64,000 bases of DNA from Leptodontidium sp. MPI-SDFR-AT-0119 (Eukaryota; Ascomycota; Leotiomycetes; Helotiales; Leptodontidiaceae): the NCBI GenBank assembly GCA_020726505.1, contig JAHLEZ010000027.1:682001-746000 (forward strand), written 5' to 3'. Position 1 is the first letter of the stretch; every line of letters starts with the position of its first letter. The notes beneath the pieces are model-generated. The model was given only the letters and a program-made list of their open reading frames with translations, was not told the origin of the DNA and searched no databases. The position numbers were made by a program, and so were the translations under genes. Shown here in pieces: positions 47,817 to 58,806 of this stretch.

Positions 47817-48270
47817 AAGGAATCACGTGTTGCTATTGAGCTGCTCCTCGCCCGACTAGGACACCCAGGAAATCATATGCAGGCAAGACCGTCTTCGATG
47901 ATGAAGGGTTTAGAGGGTCGCTCCTCCTGTCCTCCATTCTGCAGCAGCTGCACCGCCGGGAAGACAGCAAGAAAGCCATCACGTGAGCCAGGATCGGCAG
48001 TGACGACTTACCTGGAAAGGGTTCATATGGATCTCATGGGACCGACGACGCCATCAGTTCGAAGCAATACTTACATGCTGACTATCACAGATCAGTACTC
48101 CGGACGAGACTGGGTCTTCTTCCGGAAGACAAAGCAGAGAATCGTAGAGCAAATAAAGATCTGGATCCCGGACGTCAAATTCGAGTCGAGAAGATATCTG
48201 CAAGGACAACGGGTGCAATCGATTAGGTTCTATGTAAGAAGTTCGAAGGTGAAAATTGAGCAATAGGGCA
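47817..48270 (+). mobile_element. Ty1/copia integrase fragment joined to the ankyrin tail
   Basis: The open frame starting in the last ankyrin codons (47784, MRLLLEKG) runs directly into RLGHPGNHM, then CPPFCSSCTAGKTARKPSR. This is a GAG-pre-integrase zinc-binding region. It continues into the integrase core start (YLERVHMDLMGP, TYMLTITDQYSGRDWVFF). It stops at 48264-48266. Base composition is normal, so this copy has not been RIP-damaged, unlike the gypsy element. Confidence 0.8.
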
Positions 48271-49202
48271 TCTTTGAAACTATCGTTATTGCACATGTAA
48301 CAATCTACAAGGGATTTTTCACCCCATTAACTAAGATTTTATCATGAAAAGAAGTTTGCCATAGGTAACTTAATGGTAGATCCAGGGGGGTCTTTCGTAT
48401 AATCGGATTAGGGAACAGACCTGTCTCATGAACACCATTGGAACTCGCCAGCCATTTCGACTTCTCATCATCATTAGTTCGCTCGAGTCCGCTTTGACCC
48501 CACTCAAATCATTCCGGTATGCCGGACCAACTCCGCAATCGCACTCGTGTGACAAACACAGGAGCACGACCTGAACGCTGAGGCCCCGACCGTCAATTAT
48601 CTGCAAATTCCTTCAGATACCCCGCCACCTGCGATCTTATTGTGTACATATCTAAGGCACCGCTCTTGAGATGGACCGTTGCGGGTAGTGCGTAGGACCA
48701 TGCGTATGTGCATGATTTCTCAGTGATGCAAAGATGAACTGTGGTCGATTCGACAGATACTTCGATCGTTGGATCAGCTTCGTATTTGTAGCGCAATACA
48801 ATTCAAAGAACAAGGTGGACCGTGAAGCCAGAGGACTTCGGTGGACGAGAGTGGAGTCGGAGGGAGGCTTGGCGCACCTAGAATCTGCTTCGACTTATGT
48901 GGTCGCTCGTTGGTAGAGGCAGCAGAACGATTCTTTGCTCTGATCGTCTTGTGGCCCTGTCAATCGTATTCTTTGTGATTGCGACGACCTTCTCGACTTT
49001 GTGTAGAGTTCAAAAGGTAGATTTGGGGAGGTATTGCTTTTCTCAAGCGCTGGCTTAGGTTAGGATGTCCTGATCGACGCTTGATGAAGTTGTTTCGGTC
49101 TCTGTGGCGAGAACTACGGCTGAGATTTGACACCGAAGTTCTCGAATTTTTCGAACCAAACCTGTATTATTAGAATCTGATCAACTAATATAATGAGACG
49201 AT
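48271..49202. other. Non-coding flank, nothing recognised
   Basis: No gene-like frame. It may be further copia sequence scrambled by deletion; AT-richness begins near 49160. Confidence 0.4.
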
Positions 49203-49584
49203 TGTTAAGCTTAACTATGCTAATAGTACAAAAGATAACCTTTAGGATATTATTAATAAGTTTAGTAAGTAAGAGAGTAAATACTTGATTTCGTTACGGC
49301 TGGCAAGAGGTTGATACGGCGAGTAGACTCTAGCTTTGTATTTAGGCCTAATGCTACGCTCAGAATCGAGAAGAAAAGACAAGGAGAAAAGGAGAGCTCT
49401 CTATAAGAGAGAGCTCGAGTATAAATACACGAATGACCCTCCTAATTAGGCCTAGCGTAGTCGAACGCCATTCACATTAACATGTCGCATGCTCGCCACC
49501 TAGTCTTCCTAATCAGGCTTAGCGCCGTCGCATAGCCAGCGAGCCATGTCGGTTAGAATACGAGGCGCATCGGAGGTCGTAACA
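49203..49584. mobile_element. Possible LTR (382 bp) with TGTTA/TAACA ends
   Basis: The segment starts TGTTA and ends TAACA, the short inverted ends typical of LTRs. It contains a TATA-like GTATAAATA near 49421 just after a GAGAGCTC inverted pair. No target duplication or second copy was found, so it may be the far LTR of the element that left the integrase fragment at 47.8 kb, or a solo LTR. Confidence 0.4.
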
Positions 49585-50496
49585 GATTTATAATGTGAAG
49601 TACGTAGTTGGTTTGATTTTCAAGCTAAGTTTTATACTTATTTACTTAAGGGTTTATATTAGTGCTTTATAATTTAAAATTATTTGAAAGGAACTTTAAT
49701 AGTATTTGTTATTTACATTTACGGGGTAAATCGGGTAAAGAAGAGAAGTATATTTTATTAGTATTATTTGTACGTTAAGATGCTCTTTAATTGAGAGAAT
49801 AGTTGCTATATAAATACTAATAATACAAAAGAAGTTCTCGTAATAAATAATTCTGATTATCTTAATATTATAATATAAGAATATTAACGTTTATTTAGTA
49901 TATTTATAATCTTACTACTATAATTAAAAAAAAGCCTATCTTTAATATCGATAATCTCTTACTTTTACTTAATTAAAATAACGAAGTAAAATATATTAAA
50001 CCCTTATTACTTCATTAAATTAATAAAAGCTTAAAATGCTTCGCAATTCTCGCTTATTATATAGGAAATAGTAATCCAAGCTTCGCTTAAAATTGATAAG
50101 GATCACTAAGGGAAAAGAAAAGAATTAGGGATAGAAGTAATCGTACTAACCAGTTTCGGAACAAAACTACGTCTACCACCTTTTCTTTGTATGTTTGGGG
50201 GCAGCTGGGGACTTTTTCATCTGCGTGGCTACCAAGGGCTAAGTGCGTACAGCTACCCATTGAGATGTCTAGTGGCTAGGAAAGCACTACTCAAATGGGG
50301 AGAGTACCAGCAATTCGCCTTAGGAGCTCCCCTTGGCAAACACACAACTCACTTGGTGACACGTGAGATGGCTATACGACGTCGAATGGGGATAAATGGT
50401 ACGAGGAAATAAAAGACGCTCATGCCCATTAAGTTGAACTATCATCCAAAACATAGTTTACTTGTCACCTTTTCAAAGATATCTTCATCGCTTAAA
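49585..50496. other. AT-rich repeat DNA, no gene
   Basis: 49600-50110 is strongly AT-rich and looks RIP-affected. 50160-50496 returns to normal composition and is the 5' flank of the small secreted protein gene. Confidence 0.5.
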
Positions 50497-51110
50497 ATGC
50501 AATTCCTCAGTCTCATCAGCGGCTTTGTTGCCTTGGCAGCTCTCACTTTAGAATTCGACTTACCTGAGAATGCTCCTTACGGCCAATACCTTATTCCTAT
50601 CTCATCCAACGGCACTCAGGCTGGCGAGGCCATATTTATCAAAACTTTTGACGTCCCTACAACTTCTGTTGTTGTCAAGGACAGTGTCAAAACTCGAAAC
50701 TTCCTGCCCTATTCAAGCATTAACTGCAGCTGGCGCCCAATTTCCGACCCTTCCTACAATCTGGTGAAACTTGTTAGTTACCGTCCTAGTGTTCACGTCC
50801 ATATTGAGGGGGTCTCAAACCCGATTGAATAAATGCTGACTTTGATCTTGTAACATAGCAAGTACAAGAATGGTGTGATGGAGGCGGCCTTGTTCCTACC
50901 AATTTCGCCTGGTTTTGATATGCCAGCAGTGGCGAGGGGTACATGTGTAACTGCTCTGGCAATGCTCTGGGGTGTAGTAGCGCTGAGTACTTTGATGTTT
51001 TGGGGCTCATCGCCGGGCAGTGCGGTATTGATGTTGCTGGCTGGGCGGGCATCAACGAGTGGGCCAAGAGCTATGGAGTTGACAACAATGGAGTGTCTCA
51101 GTGCTGGTAG
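50497..51110 (+). pseudogene. Small secreted protein, probably broken
   Basis: The ATG at 50497 gives a signal peptide, MQFLSLISGFVALAALTLEF, followed by DLPENAPYGQYLIPI and NGTQAGEAIF. A GTGAAA donor at about 50763 and an acceptor before 50863 would splice to a second exon. That exon reads EWCDGGGLVPTNFAWF, one in-frame TGA, then YMCNCSGNALGC, GLIAGQCGIDVAGWAGINEW and SYGVDNNGVSQCW, ending at TAG (51108-51110). The C-terminal part is cysteine-containing and looks like a compact extracellular domain. Without the TGA it would be a secreted protein of about 165 residues. I do not recognise the family or a function. It may be a pseudogene or a misread exon border. Confidence 0.5.
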
Positions 51111-52044
51111 ACACTACCTGCACTACCTGCTCATTTGGTCCTCGGATTTGAAGCAGGAATGAGTTAGCTCGTTGAAAGGAGGGGGCAGGGGGGATGTGGG
51201 ATTGGGTGGGGTTGGGTGAGGTGAAGGTGCTTTTTAGGGGTTGCTGCAGTTTCAATAAAGAGGTCTCAATTTGAGAAGTTTCTGTGGAAAGATAAGATCG
51301 GAAAGGCATTACGATACGTAGGTACCACAGACTTAACAGTTGAAGATTATCAATAATCACAGGCGCCACCTAGTGACGTGACATTCCAGTATTGCTCATA
51401 CTCAAACATCATTTTTCTTTTTACTCCGGATGCACCAACCCCCCAGAGATAGGACACTTACTTTTTCGCACATTTTTAAAACCTTATAGATACTTATTGA
51501 ACTGCGGTGAAATCTTGAGAATTTTTGATATATCGTTGTAAGAGCTATTAGCGAATGAAACGTCTAACGACATACTCAAGCACAATACCAACTTTCTAAG
51601 ATGCCTTTGCAGCTATCTTTTTACTTGATATAGTAGCCAAGTAAACCTCCACGTTTGGGCCTCCGTAATGGATGGTCATGAAATCGGGCAGCGAATCACA
51701 TGCCCCTCTGCTGCTTAAGAAGGGAAAATGCCAGTCAACGTGCGTAAAGAAAAGGGACATGTGAAGGCATTACAGCACAAAATTTAAAGGCTAAGAAATC
51801 CATGGTTCAAAACTTCCTGACACACATTGACTTACAACATTCGTTACTGGAGACCTGACAAGTTTGGTTTCAGAATAGTGAATGATCTGACTAGTGATGA
51901 AGGAATTTTAGAAAAGCGCATCTCGCAACCTTCATGAAATACTTTCCCTGTGACCCCCTTCGCTCGCACCTCTTTTCACATCAGTAACATAAACCAACCT
52001 GAAAATTCAATCTTATTCCCTACAGACCGCCGTTCCCTCCCCTT
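51111..52044. other. Intergenic, nothing recognised
   Basis: 3' flank of the small secreted protein and of the NRPS. A G-rich stretch lies at 51178-51240. No gene or repeat recognised. Confidence 0.4.
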
Positions 52045-55000
52045 TCACGTCTGTCTGCCCATTCTTCTTCTAGCCACCAGCAAAACGTGATCATCAAATG
52101 TAGGATGGTCCATCATCTCTTCAAGACTCAAGTCTGCCCCAATCCGATGATATAAATCTCTCAACACCAAGGCAATTTGGAAATGGTTACGTGCTTCGTA
52201 AAACGGGTGATGAGACCCTGCCTGTCGAAAACTTTCTGGCAGTAGTAACTTCTCCCATATCTCTGCAACCAAATGAGTAGATGTTTCCTTATCAGGGTTC
52301 TCCATGTCTTCGGTTGAAATGACTAATCTGGGTGGCTCTGAATCTGGAGCAGAAAGTACCTGGACTTGAGGATCAAGCTTGCGCCATGATGATAGTGACG
52401 CGGTTGGGAATTGAACCAAAAAGTCCGCAGTAGCACAGAAGTATTTCAACACCGTGCTGGCATCAGGTGATGACAAGACTTGACTGTCATAAGCAAAATA
52501 GATGTACAATCCCTCACTGCTCGAAACAGTCTCCAGGACGATATCTGCAAAGCTTGGGAGTTTTTCTGTCACTGAGACCTTGGCCTCAGATTCTCCAAAT
52601 GACAAATGTGTAGGAAACGGATCGATAGATGTTGTATAGTTCACAGCACTGCTGAGTCGGCCCCATTTCGGCCAAGTGGTGCATCGCTCAGTGATAGCGA
52701 GTGTACCAAGATTCTCGTGTGTTATGCCGGAATGGTGCTGTTCTTCAATTTGGTCAAGCAGATCCTGGCAAGTTCCGGGTTGTGATCTCATTCGGATCGG
52801 AATGATATTGAAACAAGGGCCAACCATCTGATCAATGCCTTGGACTGGCACATTACGACCTGCCACCACTTCTCCAAAAACTACATCATCATGGCCGGAC
52901 AATTGAGCAAGGACCATTGACCAAGCGGCTTTGAAAATGGATGGGGTCATTGAAGTGGAAGGGATCAACTGACGCTTCAGACGAAAGTGGGAGAATGCAT
53001 ATTGTGATCGTGATTGCGACTTTAAAATCGTTAGTTTCGAACCCTCAAGAAGCCTTCGCCAGTAGAGTTCTGACGCTGCTTGGTTCACCTGGGTTGTAGA
53101 GATGAACTTTGAGAACTTCGGAGCGGGCTGGCGACGATTTCCCGCTTGTAAGGTGTGTATGGACTTGATAAGAATTGGAATCGAAAATGCATCGTATTGC
53201 GCATGCGAAAACTGAATTATCAACCGGGCTGGTTCTGAGCCAGGCTCTACTATGACGACGTGAACAAAGGGGGCCCCAAAGCGATCAAAGTTGGTAACAC
53301 AATCGTCAGCCTGGGGATCAAGTTGCCATTCCTCACAAGACACCCTTCGGAAATTAATGGGGCAAGCTTTCAACACAACTTGGAGCATTTGATCTCCGTT
53401 CGAGATGAACACGGTGCGAAGAATTGGATGCTCAGCTATTGCAGATCGGCAAGCAGCTTCGACTCCGGCCGCATCGAATCCTCCCTCAAATGCGAGTGAG
53501 ATTCTTATAAATCCAGATGCTTTCCGGAGGTAGTTGTAGAAAAGAAGAATCTTTTGGGTGTCGGTGATCTCGGAAACCTCTTCTATGTTTGCAGCATCGA
53601 AAGGAAGGGACTCGGAGAGTGACGCTCGAAACGACCTTGACTTTTGCTCTTCAAGCTCAGTCGAGTGTGATAAGGTGGGTGGCACTATCAGTGAAACCCG
53701 AGATGACAATCCGCGAAGTGTAGGATACTCGAAGATGTCGGCCGCCAGTATATCGATTTGTCGATCGCGAGCTGCTCGTATGAGTTTAATAACAGTCATC
53801 GAGGTGCCACCAAGAAGAAAGAAGTTACTTTCTGGTCCAATTTGAGTTGGAGACAAGTGCAACAGGTCTCCCCACAGTGCCTGCAGAGACAACTCCATAG
53901 GTGTTTTCAAGACCTCCTGATGGGCCACTGCTGGTCTAAAGAGTTGTGAATCTTCTAAAGAGAGAGAATATGCCATTTGGCGCAGAGCTATTCGGTCAAG
54001 TTTGCGACTGAAGGTCACTGGCATCCTACGCAGCGGGGCAAAGTGTGAAGGCACCATATGCGCAGGCAACGAACGAAGCAAACCAGGGTATCCAGCGGTC
54101 AACTTGCTGCGTAGCGACTCCGTCAATGGCAACAATAAAGAGCCATCGTTGTGACCAAGAGTGGTGGCAGAATTGTCATCACCTTCGCAAATGAAGGCAA
54201 ACAGTAAAGGCTCATCTGGACGAGATGCGAGCCTAACACATTCGACAGCGACAGACGAATATGCTGGGAAATTGACTTTCAATTGATGTTCGATGTCTCC
54301 AAGTTCGACTCGTTGGCCGTGAATCTTTACTTGCAAGTCCCTCCGGCCTAAATAATTCATAGAACCGTCTTCGCTGTACTGGACGAAATCGCCAGTCTTG
54401 TAGGCCCGTTTTGGCTTGCTTGAAGAATCGCTTGGTATCCAGGGAGGGTTGTTGATAAAAGATGCTTCAGTTTTCTTCTGATCATTAAGGTAGCCCCGTG
54501 CCAATGCCCCCCCTTCGATGAACAATTCCCCTATGCAGCCCACAGGTGCCAAGCGAGTTGGATCGTCCCAATCGACTACCCAACATCGACACCCTATTGC
54601 GCGGCCGATGTTGTTGGCAGCTATTCCCGGGTTTGCGCGGGTAACTGCAGAAAAAAGTGAGCATTCCGTTGGCCCATAGGCATTCAGCAACTTGACATGG
54701 CTGGCCCATTGATCGCGTATTGACTTCGTCATCGCCTCCCCTACCGACACGACGGTTTGGATGCTCGGAACGTCCACAGGTCGAATCATACTGAGGACCA
54801 TAGGTGTTAAGTGCATATAGTTAGCCCTCAGCGATTTAATTGCTTTCACAATGTCATTCCGTTCCTCGTCATTTGGAACACATACACAGCCACCGGCAAA
54901 GAGGGGTGTAAAGATCTCTCCGTTGCTAACATCCCAAGTGTAAGAGGCAAATTGTATGACGCGAGAGCTTGGAAACACCGACATAGCAGAGCATTGTGTA

Positions 55001-56337
55001 GCACAGCCTGTGCATATTCCCTCATGCGTGATTATCACGCCTTTGGGTTCGCCAGTGCTTCCCGAGGTGAAGATTGCATATGCTGGACTGGAGGGACTCA
55101 TAGAAGGCGTGAAGTCGGTGATTTCTGGGTCTGCTTCTGTTGCACAGGCCTTGCTGACAATAACAGAGGCGCTCTCATCGAACCCCAGATCTGAATTTTG
55201 ATGAGCATACAGAGCTGATGTTATCAACACTGGGCTGGATATCTGCTTTAAGATTGCTCGAAGCCGAGATTGTGGTAGTTGCGGATCAAGTGCAACAATG
55301 GCACCACCGGCTTTCAAGACGGCAAGCATGGCCACGATGGCCCATGCCGACTTTTCGAAATACAGCGGAACCATAACTTCCGGCCCCACGCCATGTTTTA
55401 CAAGCCGGGAGGCAACACGTGTCGCCAGAGTGTTGAGTTCTTCATAGCTTAGGTCGATTTCCCTGGAGCATATTGCTGGTGCGTGGGGTTGAATGATGGC
55501 TTGACGTGCGATTGCATAGTGTAATAAATCCGACATTGGCTCTGGTGGCGCAGTCTTCCAGCTATCAAGGAGTTCTTGATCGCGAGACCCAAAAAGCTGT
55601 ATATCGGAAATTGTCCCGGAACCATTCATTGCAATTCCTTGCAAGGCTTCATGAAATGAGTGAATGGTATTTGTAGCCTGCCAATGACTGACTTTCCCCA
55701 CCCTATAGAACAGAGATGGCTCCATGCTTTCGGCCGATAATATAACGTGCAGGAATAAATCGAGCTAGATATGAGGTCAACCAAAAGTCTTTACATTTCC
55801 GTTGTCTCGGTATCTCACCTGTCCAAGACCTTTGACATGTTTCAAATCCCCAGCGCTTATATTGCCATGAGTAACCGATACAAAAGTATTGACGAGAGAA
55901 TTTTCTGTCAGCTGGCGCTCATTCTCTGAATGTTGGAGCTCAAAGTTGGGCAAACTCTGCAAGCTCTCAGTCCGGGCTTGCTGTAGAGCATCGCGCACAG
56001 AAAGATTCCCTGACAGACTCAGTTGACACATGTACAGCCTCGAAAAGAAATCGGAATTTCTCTCGGAGTTTACCCAAGAGTCGTCTTTTGAGGCAAGCGA
56101 GCCAAAGCACACGTCGCTCGTTCCCAGGTAACTTCGGAGAACCAAACCCCATGCGGCACGTAGCATGCAGGAAACCGACTCTTGATCTTTTGTACCCAAT
56201 ACAGAAAGAGAATCCGGGGTACAACGAGGCAGTTTTGCAAGTTGTAGAGGCCAGGAGTCCTCATTCTGACCCTTCTCTGTTGGAAAAAGACAAGGTTGGA
56301 TAGTTGACATGAGATTGCCACAGATGTGTTCGCTCAT
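52045..56337 (-). CDS. Nonribosomal peptide synthetase, partial C-A-T-C plus degenerate T
   Basis: Exons 55819-56337 and 52045-55764 (intron 54 bp, phase 0) give 1412 residues. Order: C-terminal half of a condensation domain (about 10-220); adenylation domain (about 230-750) with FTSGSTGEPKG, NAYGPTE, YKTGDF and GRRDLQVKIHGQRVELGDIE; thiolation domain with LGGTS (Ser near 826); full condensation domain (about 900-1310) with SHAQYDAFS in place of HHxxxDG; and a terminal carrier-like domain (about 1340-1405). The terminal domain reads PFYEARNHFQIAL where a phosphopantetheine Ser (GGDS) is expected, so it cannot be loaded. There is no thioesterase or reductase. The start at 56337 is the first Met after the likely 5' region; an extra 19 codons upstream are open. 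It should activate one amino acid and condense it. Confidence 0.85.
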
Positions 56338-57226
56338 ATTGACAAGTCTATAAAACCATAAGCCAACTGCACCTAACAGAAGTCTAAAGGGCAACAGAAT
56401 CGCTTCTCTGCTGTATACTGACCTGTAGAGAATATTTCGACGGAAGGGCCAGATTTACTCTCTTGATAGAAGGCAGAGTTGTTTGCTTTTAGAAACTTCT
56501 AACCGTCGTATTTTAGATTCTCGTCAGTGTGTATGGCACTAGCGAGTCCGAGGGTAACATAAGCGGCCTATCAATCACCTTAAGTAGAATTTTGTGCCCC
56601 TTATCTGGGAGTACCCTAACGTCAACTCGCCCTAGCTGACAGGTCTGGTTAAATTTTAGCTCCTAATGAGTATAAATCCTTCAAGTTAAAAGCGGCCCCA
56701 GAAGCCCGACCACCCAACTCCCACCCAAGCACAACAACACGGCAGTTGTTATCCTAAGAGAGCATTTGTAGCTTAGAAGCCCAAGGTCCTAGACAACACA
56801 TTTATAAGCCACTAAACTTAAAATATAATTGACCATGAGAGCGGCATTTGGTCGCGGCACATAGCTCAACCCCGCTACTGTATAATGTAGGGGCAAGATT
56901 ATGGTAGTTTCACTGCTGCCGCGGTACTCGTTTTGAATATGACTATAGGGATAGTGCTGTCGTGCCTTGCGATGCGGTGCTTGGAGACCTCTCCGCGGAA
57001 TGGGAGCCTAAAGTAACCCTCGGTAGTAAAGCAGCGGAAGCTGTAAGGAAAGACTTTCCAAATCTTATATTTCTGAATGAACTTATTCTACCTTAGAAAG
57101 GACACCGGCCGGAAAACGGCTCTGAGTACGATGCTTATTAAGATGTGTTAGGTAAAAGTGGAAGTCTGTCATGATGCAAGAACGCGTCGAGAAGATTAGG
57201 TCGCTTAAGTAGCTTTGGAAGTTTGA
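56338..57226. other. NRPS upstream region
   Basis: 5' flank of the NRPS, containing the duplicated segment at 56669-56860. No gene in the rest. Confidence 0.5.
56669..56860 (-). promoter_or_regulatory. Upstream segment shared with the P450 (copy A)
   Basis: Matches 60999-61165 in the same orientation. Shared words in order: TATAAATC, GTTAAA/GCGGCC, CACGGCAGTTGTTA, GCTTAGA, AGCCACT, AGCGG and TCGCGG. It lies about 330-520 bp upstream of the NRPS start. It may be a common regulatory block of cluster genes or a shared transposon fragment. Confidence 0.6.
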
Positions 57227-57234
57227 ACCCTCAA

Positions 57235-57695
57235 CAGCGTGAGAAATGATTTGATTTGATTTGATTTGACTCTTCTAATCAAATCAAATCAACGTAATCC
57301 TAAAGCTAATCAAATCATATCAAAGCTAATTAGATTATAATTAATTATAATTGATTATTTCTCGCTTAAGGTATTGCCGATATTTACCGATAATAATAAT
57401 AAAGAAACATAGTTACTAAGAGCTTATTATACTTATAAATAATCTCTAGATCTTATAAATACCAATTATAAAATATTTGTTATACTTATATATAGTAATA
57501 TTAGAGTTCTTTTACTAATTTTAGCTACTTAAAACCCTTTTATATAAGAAATTATAAGATTTTGATTAGCTTTGATTATAATTTAAATCAAATCAAATCA
57601 AAATCAATAATAAAAAATTATAATCAAATCAAATCAAAGCTAATTTGATTATAATTGATTATAATTGATTAGTTTGATTATTTTTTCTCACGCTG
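57235..57695. mobile_element. hAT-type MITE, 461 bp, with 8-bp target duplication
   Basis: Inverted ends CAGCGTGAGAAA (57235-57246) and TTTCTCACGCTG (57684-57695). The 8-bp direct repeat ACCCTCAA flanks it exactly (57227-57234, 57696-57703). Subterminal regions consist of TTTGA/TCAAA repeats in opposite orientation, able to fold as a long hairpin. The interior is AT-rich and non-coding. Confidence 0.9.
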
Positions 57696-57703
57696 ACCCT
57701 CAA

Positions 57704-58806
57704 CTACAGTAGAGTACTGTACAGTGAAAAGATTGAGTTCACGTACATAATTCTGACGATGATGTGTCAGATGTCAAATATTTCCACCTCTTGACCAAAC
57801 CCCAAATATGTGAGAAATTCATACAAAGCATCTCAGATTCAATTTGCGCCCAATTTCAGTACCAGCGGGGGAAACACGGGACATACCCCTCTTCGGCAGT
57901 TCCATCTGACCTAAACCTCTGTAAACGATGTACTGTAGAAGGGAAGTTTGGCGTTCCTGATATATTCCCGTAGTGAGTTTCGCCCCGGCAGTTGGTTTTG
58001 GGTTCATTTGGTTAGCACGTGCTACTTTTCTGACCACTGTGGCGTGCAACGGATAGCCCACCCCCTGGGAAATCAGAACTGCACTAATTAATAAAATGAC
58101 TCGCTACTCGCTCAAACAGCCCGACAATTCTTCCTTCGGTGGCGTCCTTGTTGCGGAATGCGGGGGATGTGGGGACGTTGCATACCAGGGTTGAGTCCTT
58201 TCCCGCTGGCATCCTGACTGCCAATTACGCCACAAGTGCACCATTTCACGGTGCAGCATCGGAACAGCGGAATTCATAGGCAAAGCATTCCGCCTTGGGT
58301 TCCGGAGAGAGAAAACGACTACTCGCAAGGCGATCAGATTATGAGGGGGTTGAATTCTGTACGGTGTTCAGACGACACATGCGTTCGGAATTTGTTCGGA
58401 ATTTGAGGCACACATTTCTATACCATAGCGAGTCACCTATACTGGCAGATTTTTGAATATCTACTTGCTGTTAACTGATAGGCAACATGCACGGTATACA
58501 CAGTTGTTCGTCAGCCGCTTTTTGGTGATCTTCGTTGTTGTTTTCCTATCTAGGAAACTCCGTTGCGATTGAACTGGCTGCTTTTACTCAACTAGACTGA
58601 CAGCTCTCATGTAAATACAGTGACACGCCTGTGCCACATAGGGTGTGACTCACTGCTTGAGTCACATCAAGTGTTGCCTAGACAATGTCTCGCTACCTGA
58701 CTTCATCAAGTCAACAAACTTGCCAAAGACCGAAAGAGGTCGTACAATTTAACACTTGCGCTATAAACTTTAAAGCTCAGTTTCTCTCCAGTACCTCCTT
58801 ATCTAT
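57704..58806. other. Intergenic between NRPS and P450, nothing recognised
   Basis: Small frames only. It is the 3' flank of the P450. Confidence 0.4.

Noticed and set aside
54811..55194. 127-codon + strand frame opposite the NRPS adenylation domain
   Set aside because: Antisense shadow of a strongly conserved coding region.
57235..57695. TTTGA/TCAAA repeats as a microsatellite
   Set aside because: They are the subterminal parts of a MITE with TIRs and an exact 8-bp target duplication.
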